From: Marispirochaeta sp.
Lineage (GTDB): Bacteria > Spirochaetota > Spirochaetia > JC444 > Marispirochaetaceae
NCBI RefSeq assembly: GCF_963668165.1
Contig: NZ_OY764211.1
Coordinates: 682,001-746,000 of the forward strand
DNA: 64,000 nt
Direction: 5' to 3'
This document shows positions 53,030-61,513 of the stretch, one piece after another; the first letter of the stretch is position 1, and the number at the start of each line of letters is the position of its first letter. The notes under the pieces were generated by a model, which saw nothing but the letters and a program-made list of their open reading frames with translations, ran no database searches and was not told where the DNA came from. The translations under genes were made by a program, and so were the position numbers.

Positions 53030-53925
53030 AGCTCGTCCTCGTTGGCAGAATCGTCGTAAATAGAATCAGGAATAGCAATACGCACACAAAGACCTTCCTT
53101 TTCATCGTTGTACGCGTCAATAGCGCCTCCGTGGGCTTCTACAATTCCGCGGCAGATGGCAAGTCCAAGCCCTACACCTCCGGGAGCTTCGTTACTGCCA
53201 CGATAAAACTTATCGAACAAATGATTCAGTTCCGGTTGAGAAACCCCTTTTCCGGAATCACAGATGATTAACTCAAATCTATTGTCTATTACATTTGATG
53301 CAATTCGAATCGAAGCTCCAGCCGGTGTGTAGGCAGCAGCATTCTGTACCAGATTGGTTATCACCTGTACAAAGAGAACAAAGTCTACCAAAACTGCCGG
53401 CTGATCTTCAGGGACATGGATATTGACTGGATGTTCCTTGAGTTCTCCCCGCAGATGATCCAGGGCCACACTCAACAGATCGTTTACATCACTCCAGGTT
53501 TTCTTGAGTCGCAGCACTCCCGATTCGAGTCTGCTCATTGACAACAGGTTTCCAACAATATTATTCAGCCGATCCGAGGCAATCAAGGTTTCTCTGAGCA
53601 ACTCATCCCGAGTATTGGAATCTTCAACAGTAGAAGAATCCATTAAGGCCGTAATTGAGCCCTTGATGGTAGTTAAAGGAGTGCGTAATTCATGAGATAC
53701 GGTATTCAGCAGGACTTTTGAAAGACGCTCGGATTCTGCGGTCATCATATTTCGCCTGTATTCCTGAGCCAGCATTTCCCGTTCCAAAGAAAGAGCAAGG
53801 TTCCTTCCTAAAGTCAGAAGAAGATCTTCCTGATCCTTTGTCCAGGCACGCTGTTCCTTAAGCCGTATGCCAAGAACCCCCATTGTATTCCCGGGACTAC
53901 AAAGAGGTACATAGTGATACTCCAC
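53026..53925 (-). CDS. KdpD-like histidine kinase, C-terminal half (after an in-frame stop)
   Basis: Frame continuous with the gene upstream but separated from it by one TAA (54157-54159). It encodes part of a GAF domain and a complete kinase: SHELRTPLTTIKGS H-box, LVQNAAAYTPAG N-box, ICDSGKGV and GVGLGLAICRGIVEAHGG. The first start codon after the stop is GTG 53925, without a ribosome site and inside the GAF domain. If translation begins there the sensor is lost; otherwise the part is made by readthrough or not at all. Confidence 0.7.
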   Translation of the reverse strand: MEYHYVPLCSPGNTMGVLGIRLKEQRAWTKDQEDLLLTLGRNLALSLEREMLAQEYRRNMMTAESERLSKVLLNTVSHELRTPLTTIKGSITALMDSSTVEDSNTRDELLRETLIASDRLNNIVGNLLSMSRLESGVLRLKKTWSDVNDLLSVALDHLRGELKEHPVNIHVPEDQPAVLVDFVLFVQVITNLVQNAAAYTPAGASIRIASNVIDNRFELIICDSGKGVSQPELNHLFDKFYRGSNEAPGGVGLGLAICRGIVEAHGGAIDAYNDEKEGLCVRIAIPDSIYDDSANEDEL

Positions 53926-54156
53926 ATCCGGAATACTGTTTGTATATCGTCCGCAGGGCTTGTTATGAGCAAAACAGTAACTGGCACAGTCGTATTCTTT
54001 ATCATCAAGGTCTGTACCACGGATTGTGATCGGATACCGATCCAGTATTCCGGATTCCTGTCTCAGAAACAGTACAGTCTTTGCATGAAAATAGCGGGAA
54101 ATATAATCAAGACTGGTATCGACAATACCTTTAATTGTTTGCTTTTCCGAGAGACT

Positions 54157-55020
54157 TTAGGAAAAGTTATAGAGAAGGGTCATTTTTTCTTCCCGTGTGA
54201 CAAGAACACGCTCGTTCGCCTTTAATCGGGAAGTCAAATATCCGGTGGTTGATGCGGCAACAAAGTACATGACAAACATAAGAACATCTTCCAGGTCCCC
54301 AATGGTAAAAGTCATCCTGGGTGGTATAAACAGGTAATTCCAGAGTAGCGCACTTGATGTTGGAGCAATCCAGACCACCGCTTTACCCAGAAAAAATGCC
54401 AGGGCAGTAATCGTTAGAAGGTAAATTGTAGAAACTGAGCGATACCCAATCAATGGAAGCGCAATCAGGTTTATTCCCGTAACAATGAGAACAACGGCGA
54501 GAGAAAGCAGGTGCGGAAGGGTCGCAAAATTCCATATACTAAAACGTGTCAGCCATCTTCCAGAGTAGCGAATCGGCTTTTCCTGAACAACGAGAACATC
54601 AATAGTACCACTGTCCTGTATAATGCGCTGGGTAATGCTTTTATGCCGTGGATGTAATATTCTGGAACCGTTGTTGCTCTTTCCAATAATTATCTGGCTT
54701 ATGTTCTTCATGCGTGCGTAATGGATAACCTCTCCCGGGATATCCTCTGCAGGCAGAGAGACTACTTCTGCTCCTAAATGGCGCGCGAGTTCCAGGTTCT
54801 TATGCAGCATATCCCGTTCATAATCCCGCAAGGGAGTACCGGTTTCAACATACAGGGCGGTCCAGCTTGCATTCAGTTTTTCTACCATTTTCTTTGTTCT
54901 ATTCAGAAGATGTACAGAATTGGGGCTGTGGCTTACGGCTACAAGAAGGTGTTCATTGAGCCTTCCCGAGTGGGTTCCATTTTCCGAGGCGTTAAAAATT
55001 ATCTCTTCATCCTCATTCAT
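54157..55020 (-). CDS. KdpD-like sensor, N-terminal half (ends at in-frame TAA)
   Basis: A 287-residue piece: a universal-stress-type domain (about 25-150: HLLVAVSHSPNSVHLL, later IIIGKSNNG) and four membrane helices (about 170-265), the DUF4118 region of KdpD. The classic N-terminal KdpD ATPase-like domain is missing altogether. The frame meets TAA after LLYNFS and then continues open for 376 codons with GAF and kinase domains. The normal family sequence runs across this point, so one base change has split the gene, or the base is a sequencing error. Confidence 0.75.
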   Translation of the reverse strand: MNEDEEIIFNASENGTHSGRLNEHLLVAVSHSPNSVHLLNRTKKMVEKLNASWTALYVETGTPLRDYERDMLHKNLELARHLGAEVVSLPAEDIPGEVIHYARMKNISQIIIGKSNNGSRILHPRHKSITQRIIQDSGTIDVLVVQEKPIRYSGRWLTRFSIWNFATLPHLLSLAVVLIVTGINLIALPLIGYRSVSTIYLLTITALAFFLGKAVVWIAPTSSALLWNYLFIPPRMTFTIGDLEDVLMFVMYFVAASTTGYLTSRLKANERVLVTREEKMTLLYNFS

Positions 55021-55108
55021 ACAGGGTCCTTGTATTGACTCTACTGTACTTAGAAATTGATTAAAGATATAGCGGAGATACTATTAATATTTTCCTGAAA
55101 TACGTTAA

Positions 55109-55136
55109 GGGAACATTAATATTTCATAATGCTCCC
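55109..55136 (-). terminator. Imperfect hairpin after the alcohol dehydrogenase gene
   Basis: GGGA-A-CATTA / TAATG-C-TCCC with one mismatch and an eight-base loop, 11 bases after the stop of the minus-strand dehydrogenase gene. No T-run follows, so a terminator role is weakly supported. Confidence 0.35.
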
Positions 55137-55146
55137 GTAACTGAGT

Positions 55147-56178
55147 TTATTTTCTTTCGACCTGTATTTTCACGACCTTGTCTTTGGCGACCGCTCTATC
55201 CATGGCTTCCTGCATATTGTCATAGGGATAGACTGCTGAGATAAGATCATTTACAGCGATTCTACCTGAGCGGATCAGATCCAGCACCATCGGATAGACA
55301 TGAGCATAGCGCATTGATCCGAAAACCGTCAGTTCCTTAGACATAACCAGATTAACCGGCAGTGTAACACTGTCCGGCTGAGTACCAATTTGTACAATCC
55401 TGCCGCCTTTGGCAGCAGTCTGGTAGGCAAAGCTTAGCCCTGCAGGCGCTCCGGATGCCTCGAATACTACATCGAAGCCGCCTTCTGCCATCAGTCTTTC
55501 AATAATACCCGGTTCGGTGGGATCAATAGCAGCGGTTGCACCATGTTCCAAGGCAAAGCTGCGGGGATATTCCGCAAGATCCGCCAGGGTAATGTCGGTT
55601 GCGCCCAATGCTGAGGCAACCCCCAGAACCATCTGACCTATTGTTCCGCCTCCGACAATAAGCACTCTGTTGCCGGCTACTGTCCCCGCCCTCATTACAC
55701 CGTTAGCGCCAACAGCCAGAGGCTCTATCATGGCTCCGGCACCATAGTCCAGAGATTCATCGAGAATATAGCAGTGGCTTTCGGGAACGACGATCCTCTC
55801 TGCAAATCCTCCGTCAATATGAGGTATAGTGGCCGCGGTCCCCAGAAAGCGCAGATTGGTGCAGAGATTGTATCGCCCGGCCCTGCAGTATTTGCATTTT
55901 CCACATTCTATCGAAGGTTCTGCAGTTACCCTGTCACCCACCTTTACATTCTTAACATCCGAGCCAACCTCTATTACAAGTCCTGCAAACTCATGACCGA
56001 GAACCAAGGGCGCCTGTGGTATAAACTGACCAATCCGGAAATGCTGGTAATAATGAATATCCGAACCGCATATTCCGACTCTTTTTACATCAATCAGGAC
56101 CTCGTTGGCGGATGGTTTTCTCTCCTGCCGTTTTTCCCTTCGTAAATCTTCTGGTCCATGTAGAACGTATGCATCCAC
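55147..56178 (-). CDS. Zinc-dependent alcohol dehydrogenase, L-idonate 5-dehydrogenase-like
   Basis: A 343-residue medium-chain dehydrogenase. Catalytic zinc ligands are in GICGSDIHYYQ (Cys) and LGHEFAG (His, Glu). The structural zinc has four Cys in ECGKCKYCRAGRYNLC. The Rossmann motif is VLIVGGGTIGQMVLG. It resembles L-idonate/sorbitol/threonine dehydrogenases, closest in its CxYC, LRFLGTA and PHIDGGF patterns to L-idonate 5-dehydrogenase. GTG 56178 follows AAGGAGAG. It is divergent from the TRAP cluster and has a LacI-type operator 17 bases upstream. Confidence 0.88.
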   Translation of the reverse strand: MDAYVLHGPEDLRREKRQERKPSANEVLIDVKRVGICGSDIHYYQHFRIGQFIPQAPLVLGHEFAGLVIEVGSDVKNVKVGDRVTAEPSIECGKCKYCRAGRYNLCTNLRFLGTAATIPHIDGGFAERIVVPESHCYILDESLDYGAGAMIEPLAVGANGVMRAGTVAGNRVLIVGGGTIGQMVLGVASALGATDITLADLAEYPRSFALEHGATAAIDPTEPGIIERLMAEGGFDVVFEASGAPAGLSFAYQTAAKGGRIVQIGTQPDSVTLPVNLVMSKELTVFGSMRYAHVYPMVLDLIRSGRIAVNDLISAVYPYDNMQEAMDRAVAKDKVVKIQVERK

Positions 56179-56194
56179 GATTTCTCTCCTTGAC

Positions 56195-56208
56195 TGAAAG
56201 CGCTTTTC
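56195..56208. promoter_or_regulatory. LacI-type operator 1
   Basis: TGAAAGCGCTTTTC, a near-perfect palindrome around CG in the centre, 17 bases before the dehydrogenase GTG. It differs from operator 2 by one base pair shift at its end. A repressor here would block transcription or ribosome access of the minus-strand gene. Confidence 0.75.
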
Positions 56209-56403
56209 TTAAGATGTTTTATATTATCTCAGCACTCAATGTTGATAGTATATCATCTCCTAATGCGTCTGTCGATACGACTATTTTTCAATTTTCACTC
56301 TGGAAAATTACGTCTGAAAAGTCATATGTGAAAGAAAATCTTTATTTTATGGAAAAAATATTACTTGCATTACACAAGCTCCCGTATTATGATGCAATTT
56401 TAC

Positions 56404-56417
56404 TGAAAGCGCTTTCA
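56404..56417. promoter_or_regulatory. LacI-type operator 2
   Basis: TGAAAGCGCTTTCA is a perfect 14-bp palindrome of the LacI/CcpA class. It lies just after a TATTAT -10 box (56385-56390) and 35 bases before the AllD-like gene, so a bound repressor would stop the promoter of the TRAP cluster. The 209 bases between the operators permit a DNA loop. Confidence 0.82.
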
Positions 56418-56451
56418 ACATTTTAATCTGTTCTAACAACGGAGTATATTG

Positions 56452-57468
56452 ATGGAAGATGAAATGATTCAGGTACATGCCGATGAACTCAAAACACTGG
56501 TAATTCAACATTTGACTGCCACCGGCATGCCCGAGGCGAATGCGCGGACCGTTTCAGATGTCCTTGTTTTTGCTGATTTACGCGGCACCCATTCCCACGG
56601 GGTTCTGCGGGTTGAGCACTATATTCAAAGGATCCGGAAAGGTGGAATTAATCTCAAACCCGATCTGAGCCTGAATAAAATAAAGCCTGCTATAGGATTA
56701 ATCGACGCAGAGGGTGGCATGGGTCATGTAGCAGCATCAACCGCCACAGAGAAGGCTATAGAAATTGCCAGTGAACAGGGTATTGCCCTTGTGGGAGTAA
56801 AAAACAGCAGTCACTGTGGTGCCCTGGCGTATTATGTAAACATGGCTCTGGAAAAGAAGATGGCCTCTATAGTTTCCGCTAATACTGATTCAGCGGTTGT
56901 TCCTTTTGGAGGAAAAAACCGTTTTTTGGGGACTAATCCTTTCGCCTTCGGGTTTCCTGCTGAAAGCGGTTCCATCCTTCTGGATATGGCGACCAGCGAA
57001 GTAGCCTTCGGCAAAATCTATTACGCCCGGGAAAAGGGAAGCAAGATTCCTGAAGGCTGGGCCGTCACAGAGGATGGAGAGGTTACAACCGACGCGAACG
57101 CTGCCTTCTCTCTTTTTCCTTTTGGCGGATACAAAGGATACGGAATCAATATGATGGTAGAAGCTCTGACAGGATTGCTTATCGGCAGTGTTTTCGGCCC
57201 TCACATCAGACCAATGTACGGTGAGCTTGAAACCTGCCGAAATCTGTCCAGCTTTCACCTTATTATTGATCCAGCGATATTCGCCGGACCGGAAATCTTC
57301 AGAACAGCCCAAGCAATGATTGATGAACTCCATTCTCAGCTTCCGGCTCCCGGCTATGACAAAGTTATGGTTCCCGGGGAGATAGAAGCAAATACCATGA
57401 AACGCTCTATGGTTGAAGGAGTAGCAATTCCAACATCAATTTACAATTTTCTTAAAGGAACCAAATAA
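56452..57468 (+). CDS. LDH2/AllD-like NAD(P)-dependent oxidoreductase
   Basis: A 338-residue malate/L-lactate dehydrogenase-2 family protein, not related to the Rossmann lactate dehydrogenases. Family motifs: GTHSHGVLRVEHYIQRI near residue 45, VPFGGKNRFLGTNPFAFG near 150, GYKGYGINMMVEALTG near 227. The motif order and the ends (MYGELETCRNLSSFHLIIDP, LPAPGYDKVMVPGE) are closest to ureidoglycolate dehydrogenase AllD, but the family also includes 2,3-diketogulonate reductase, which is a better fit to the TRAP context. Substrate therefore open. ATG 56452 follows CGGAG. Confidence 0.85.
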   Translation: MEDEMIQVHADELKTLVIQHLTATGMPEANARTVSDVLVFADLRGTHSHGVLRVEHYIQRIRKGGINLKPDLSLNKIKPAIGLIDAEGGMGHVAASTATEKAIEIASEQGIALVGVKNSSHCGALAYYVNMALEKKMASIVSANTDSAVVPFGGKNRFLGTNPFAFGFPAESGSILLDMATSEVAFGKIYYAREKGSKIPEGWAVTEDGEVTTDANAAFSLFPFGGYKGYGINMMVEALTGLLIGSVFGPHIRPMYGELETCRNLSSFHLIIDPAIFAGPEIFRTAQAMIDELHSQLPAPGYDKVMVPGEIEANTMKRSMVEGVAIPTSIYNFLKGTK

Positions 57469-57478
57469 GGAGGCCCAG

Positions 57479-58003
57479 ATGTCAGCACAGTCCGGTTCGG
57501 TTATGCGTACCTTGGGACAGATTAATCATGTAATACTTTTTATTGAAAAAACAATACTTATTCTTCTGATGCTTGGGATGCTTGTTTTTGGCTTTCTGCA
57601 AGTTTTCTCCCGCTTTATCCTGAAAGCCCCCATTGGCTGGTCGGAAGAACTTCTTACCTACTCTTTTACCTGGGCAAGCTTTATAGGAGCCAGTATGGCA
57701 ATCTATACCAATTCCCATTTTTCCGTAGACATTGTAATAAAGCATTTTCCGGAAAGGTTTTTAAAATCCATTCGTTTCTTTGTATCCCTGCTTATATGTA
57801 TTTTCGCAGCCTTTCTTCTTTTTATGGGAACCCGCTTGTCTATTGCCAACCACATTCAACGCATGAACATTCTTCCGATATCCATGTTCTGGGCTTATTT
57901 AGCCATGCCTGTAAGCGGCGCTTTTATTCTGATCCATGGTATAGAAAAAACCGTGGAGATACTTCTGGACATTGAACCCGGAACCATGGAGGAGTACGAA
58001 TGA
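57479..58003 (+). CDS. dctQ: TRAP transporter small membrane subunit
   Basis: A 174-residue protein with four membrane helices, the DctQ-type partner of the large subunit in TRAP transport. It contains the family pattern FSRFILKAPIGWSEELLTYSFTWASFIGA. ATG 57479 follows AAGGAGGCC. Its TGA overlaps the dctM ATG (ATGA). Confidence 0.92.
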   Translation: MSAQSGSVMRTLGQINHVILFIEKTILILLMLGMLVFGFLQVFSRFILKAPIGWSEELLTYSFTWASFIGASMAIYTNSHFSVDIVIKHFPERFLKSIRFFVSLLICIFAAFLLFMGTRLSIANHIQRMNILPISMFWAYLAMPVSGAFILIHGIEKTVEILLDIEPGTMEEYE

Positions 58004-59283
58004 TAGCAACTTTATTTTTATCCTTTGTCGTACTGCTGATTCTGGAGACACCGGTATCCTTTTCTCTCCTCATCTCAACAGTTATCTCAATGGCTTTCTT
58101 TAGCGACATAGATCTTTTTGCGATTGTTGTAAAGATGTTCCGGGCAAGCAGCAATTTTAGTCTTATTGCTGTTCCCTTCTTTATTCTGGCCGGCGGCTTC
58201 ATGGACAGCGGCGGGATATCCAGGCGGCTTGTTACCTTTGCCTCCAACATCATCGGCCATATTCGGGGTGGACTTGCTAACGCGAGTGTTATTGCAGCCA
58301 TGTTTTTTGCCGGATTGTCCGGGGCTGCCGCCGCAGATACAGCTGCAGTAGGAAGCCTGCTGATTCCTGCAATGAAACGCAAAGGCTATGGCAATGATAT
58401 AGCTACAAGCGTTATGGCAACGGCCGGATCCATCGGAATCGTCATTCCTCCAAGTATCCCAATGATCATTTTAGGAGTAACCGCAGGTATTTCCATTGGC
58501 AGAATGTTCATGGGAGGTATTATTCCGGGCATTCTTATTGGCATGTTTCTGATGATAGTCAACATTATCTACACCAAGATCCGGAAAATTGATCCGGAGT
58601 CCCGTGCCAGCTTCAAGGAAATTTGCCGGTCCTTTGCCGACTCCTTCCTTGCCCTTTTTACCGTGGTAATCATTGTTGGCGGAATAACCGCAGGAATCTT
58701 TACCGCTACCGAAGCCTCGGTAATCGCCGCCGTATACGCGTTCGTCGTCGGCTTCTTTGTCTATAAAGAGTTGAAATTCGCAGATCTCCCGAAGGTTCTT
58801 GTTAAATCAGCCCTCACCACCGGGGTTGTTGTTTTAACTATTGCCGCTGCTGCCAGCTTCGGCTGGGTTCTGGCGGCAGAACAGATCCCGGCCCAGATAG
58901 CTAATTTCCTTGTTTCCATAACCGACAATAAGTGGATACTGCTCATCCTGATCAACATTCTTTTTCTTGTACTGGGAACATTTCTCGATCCATCTGCAAT
59001 CATCATTATTGTTGTTCCCATTATATGGCCTGTTGTTCAAGCCCTCGGAATACATCCGATTCATTTTGGTGTTATGACAATTACTAATATGGCGGTTGGC
59101 CAATGTACACCACCTGTCGGGGTCGCCCTCTTTGTTGCCAGTGGAATTTCCGGTGCCAAATTAAGCGACATGCTTAATACCTATACCCGTTATATGGCTG
59201 TAATGATTCTGGTGGTTCTTTTGGTGATCTTTATTCCCTCACTTTCACTTTGGATACCCGAATTAACTGGGTATATCAAATAA
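58000..59283 (+). CDS. dctM: TRAP transporter large membrane subunit
   Basis: A 427-residue transport subunit with about 12 membrane helices that uses a sodium or proton gradient to import the ligand delivered by DctP. Typical patterns: IPFFILAGGFMDSGGI (near residue 60), GLSGAAAADTAAVGSLLIPAM and ATAGSIGIVIPPSIPMIILG (near 140). Overlaps dctQ and lies 18 bases before dctP. The subunit order QMP is common. Confidence 0.94.
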   Translation: MIATLFLSFVVLLILETPVSFSLLISTVISMAFFSDIDLFAIVVKMFRASSNFSLIAVPFFILAGGFMDSGGISRRLVTFASNIIGHIRGGLANASVIAAMFFAGLSGAAAADTAAVGSLLIPAMKRKGYGNDIATSVMATAGSIGIVIPPSIPMIILGVTAGISIGRMFMGGIIPGILIGMFLMIVNIIYTKIRKIDPESRASFKEICRSFADSFLALFTVVIIVGGITAGIFTATEASVIAAVYAFVVGFFVYKELKFADLPKVLVKSALTTGVVVLTIAAAASFGWVLAAEQIPAQIANFLVSITDNKWILLILINILFLVLGTFLDPSAIIIIVVPIIWPVVQALGIHPIHFGVMTITNMAVGQCTPPVGVALFVASGISGAKLSDMLNTYTRYMAVMILVVLLVIFIPSLSLWIPELTGYIK

Positions 59284-59301
59284 TTTTTTTTGGAGGTTTC
59301 A

Positions 59302-60300
59302 ATGAAGAAACTTAGTGTTATTCTTGTGTTGCTCTTTATCGGAGCATTTGTGTTCGCAAACGGTCAGGGAGAGAACAGCGGTGCCAAGGGTCCCATTACC
59401 CTTCGGGTCACCAATACCCTCACCATGGATCACCCGATGAACATGGCCCTTAAGCAGTTTGCTGATGGTGTTACGGAGAGGACTGAAGGACAGGTTGCGG
59501 TAGAGTTGTTTCCTAACAGCCAGCTGGGTGGAAACGAAGAGATGGTCGAGGGTGTGCAGCTCGGAACCATCGATATGTGTAACCAGTTTGCCGGTGCTTT
59601 TGCTAACTATGTCCCCGAGATGGAGGTTCTTGCTCTCGCCTTTCTATTCCAGAGCGAAGACCACCTCTACACTGCACTCAATGGAAAGGCTGGAGATATT
59701 CTCGCCGACGCCCTGCTTAAAAAAGGATTTATGCCCCTAGGATACTTCTACGGCGGGTCCCGGAGTCTTATGAACAATGTTCGACCTGTAAATAGTCCTG
59801 TCGATCTTAATGGACTCAAAATTAGAACAATTCCCACAAACATTACCCTCGAGGGCATTAACCGTATGGGTGCCATCGCAACCCCGATGAGCCAGGCAGA
59901 TGTTTACTCCGCCCTTGAGCAGGGTGTGCTGGATGGTTGGGAGAACAGCCCCATCACCCTTTATACTCTCAAACTGCATGAAGTTACAAAGTATGTTTCT
60001 TTGACACGTCACTTCATGACCCCCGACCTTTTCGCTATTTCCGCTAAAACCTGGGGAAAACTCTCCGAAGATCACAAGAAGATCATCGTAGAAGAAGCCA
60101 AGAAAGCTGTTGAATACGAACGTAGCATCTGGGCTGAAAACACACAGCAGGCGATGACCGCTCTTAAAGCAGAAGGCGTTGAGTTCAACGACGTTGCTGA
60201 TCTGGATGCTTTCCGAAAGGCGACCAGCTCTCTGTGGGAAGAGTACGAAGAAAAATATAATAACGGTCTTATTGAAGCAGTCCTTTCCGCTGCAAAATAA
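59302..60300 (+). CDS. dctP: TRAP transporter solute-binding protein
   Basis: A 332-residue periplasmic binding protein with signal peptide (MKKLSVILVLLFIGAFVFA, cleaved near Ala-Asn-Gly). The DctP-family fold shows in HPMNMALKQFADGV, FPNSQLGGNEEMVEGVQLG (near residue 75) and the ligand-binding Arg in LNGLKIRTIPTNI (near 170). The Arg usually binds a carboxylate, consistent with a sugar acid or other organic acid. ATG 59302 follows TTTGGAGG. Confidence 0.93.
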   Translation: MKKLSVILVLLFIGAFVFANGQGENSGAKGPITLRVTNTLTMDHPMNMALKQFADGVTERTEGQVAVELFPNSQLGGNEEMVEGVQLGTIDMCNQFAGAFANYVPEMEVLALAFLFQSEDHLYTALNGKAGDILADALLKKGFMPLGYFYGGSRSLMNNVRPVNSPVDLNGLKIRTIPTNITLEGINRMGAIATPMSQADVYSALEQGVLDGWENSPITLYTLKLHEVTKYVSLTRHFMTPDLFAISAKTWGKLSEDHKKIIVEEAKKAVEYERSIWAENTQQAMTALKAEGVEFNDVADLDAFRKATSSLWEEYEEKYNNGLIEAVLSAAK

Positions 60301-60326
60301 GATTGCTGTTTAATTACATCTGAAAA

Positions 60327-60350
60327 TCGGGGCAGGATATCCTGCCCCGA
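60327..60350. terminator. Perfect 24-bp palindrome after dctP
   Basis: Arms TCGGGGCAGGAT and its complement meet at the centre without a loop. Position after the TRAP genes fits a transcript end or RNA stabiliser, but no T-run follows. Confidence 0.45.
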
Positions 60351-60392
60351 TACCAGTCATTTCGTACCAGCATCACTTCCTAACGTTTATAG

Positions 60393-60422
60393 TTGAAAAA
60401 ATACATAAGTTGGGTCTATCAT
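60393..60422 (+). promoter_or_regulatory. Promoter of the LacI gene
   Basis: TTGAAA (60393-60398), 18-base spacer and TATCAT (60417-60422), 58 bases before the regulator start. Confidence 0.55.
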
Positions 60423-60480
60423 AAGGACGATACAGCCCCTTTATCCAAAGAGCGGCTGAACCCATCATAGTGGGAGCAAT

Positions 60481-61473
60481 GTGAATATTTACGATATGGC
60501 AAAAGAAGCGGGTGTTTCAATCTCCACCGTTTCGAGGGTTTTGAACAATCATCCAAACGTTAAAAAGTCTACTAAAGAACAGGTCATGGCGGTACTGAAA
60601 AAGCATGACTATGTGCCCAGCGCAGTTGCCAAGAGTCTTGTTAATAAATCCACGAATGTAATTGCCGTTATGGCTGTCGATGTACGGCATTTACATTATG
60701 CGAATATCGCTTTTACAATAGAGCAAAAATTGAGTGCCAGCGGATACAACACCATTCTTTGCAATACCGGCTACGACCGGAAAAAGATGTTCGAATATAT
60801 TCGCGTGCTGGCCGAAAAACAGGTGGACGGTGTTATCATGGTCGGTTCTGTACTCTCCTCCGAAGAAACCGCGGAAAGCATAGAAAAGTATCTTAAAGAC
60901 ACCCCCATTGTAATGCATAATACGACTCTTTCCGGACCTAACATATACAACTTCTCAACCGAAGAGTCCTACGGTATTGATTTATCAATGGATTTCCTGG
61001 TAAACGGAAAAGGCGTCCGCGAGATTGCCTATATTCAGGATTATGACACCCTGGTTGGAAATCAAAAGCGCCATGAATACCGAAAAAAGCTCAAGGAATT
61101 CGGCATCGACTACAATAAAAACCTGGTAGTAAAAACAGATAGTGGACTTAACGGAGGCATCACCGCGATAAAGGAACTCTACCGGAGGAATGCGGATTAC
61201 GCGGCGATTATTGGCTGTGACGATATCACCTGTCTTGGTGCCATACAGGAGCTTGAACGACTTGGAAAAAGGATACCCGGAGATGTCAAGGTAATCGGCT
61301 TTAACAATACAGTCTTTTCGCAAATCTCAAACCCTCCGATGACAGTGATCGACAATAAAGAAGAGATGACGGGCATTATGCTCGCCCGCGCCATTACGGA
61401 CATACTTCTTGGCCGGGATTTACCGTCCCACACCCTCCTGTACCCGGAACTTATCAAGCGGGGCACTGCATAA
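60481..61473 (+). CDS. LacI-family transcriptional regulator
   Basis: A 330-residue repressor. The N-terminal helix-turn-helix (IYDMAKEAGVSISTVSRVLN) is followed by the hinge (YVPSAVAKSLVNKSTNVIAV) and a periplasmic-binding-protein-like sensor domain. It most likely binds the two TGAAAGCGCTTTCA-type operators in the divergent region at 56.2-56.4 kb and responds to the transported acid; that pairing is inferred from location. GTG 60481 follows GGGAG. It has its own promoter. Confidence 0.93.
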   Translation: MNIYDMAKEAGVSISTVSRVLNNHPNVKKSTKEQVMAVLKKHDYVPSAVAKSLVNKSTNVIAVMAVDVRHLHYANIAFTIEQKLSASGYNTILCNTGYDRKKMFEYIRVLAEKQVDGVIMVGSVLSSEETAESIEKYLKDTPIVMHNTTLSGPNIYNFSTEESYGIDLSMDFLVNGKGVREIAYIQDYDTLVGNQKRHEYRKKLKEFGIDYNKNLVVKTDSGLNGGITAIKELYRRNADYAAIIGCDDITCLGAIQELERLGKRIPGDVKVIGFNNTVFSQISNPPMTVIDNKEEMTGIMLARAITDILLGRDLPSHTLLYPELIKRGTA

Positions 61474-61513
61474 CTCTATTAAAGAGGCTTGCACAAAAAA
61501 GGAAAGTATTATC

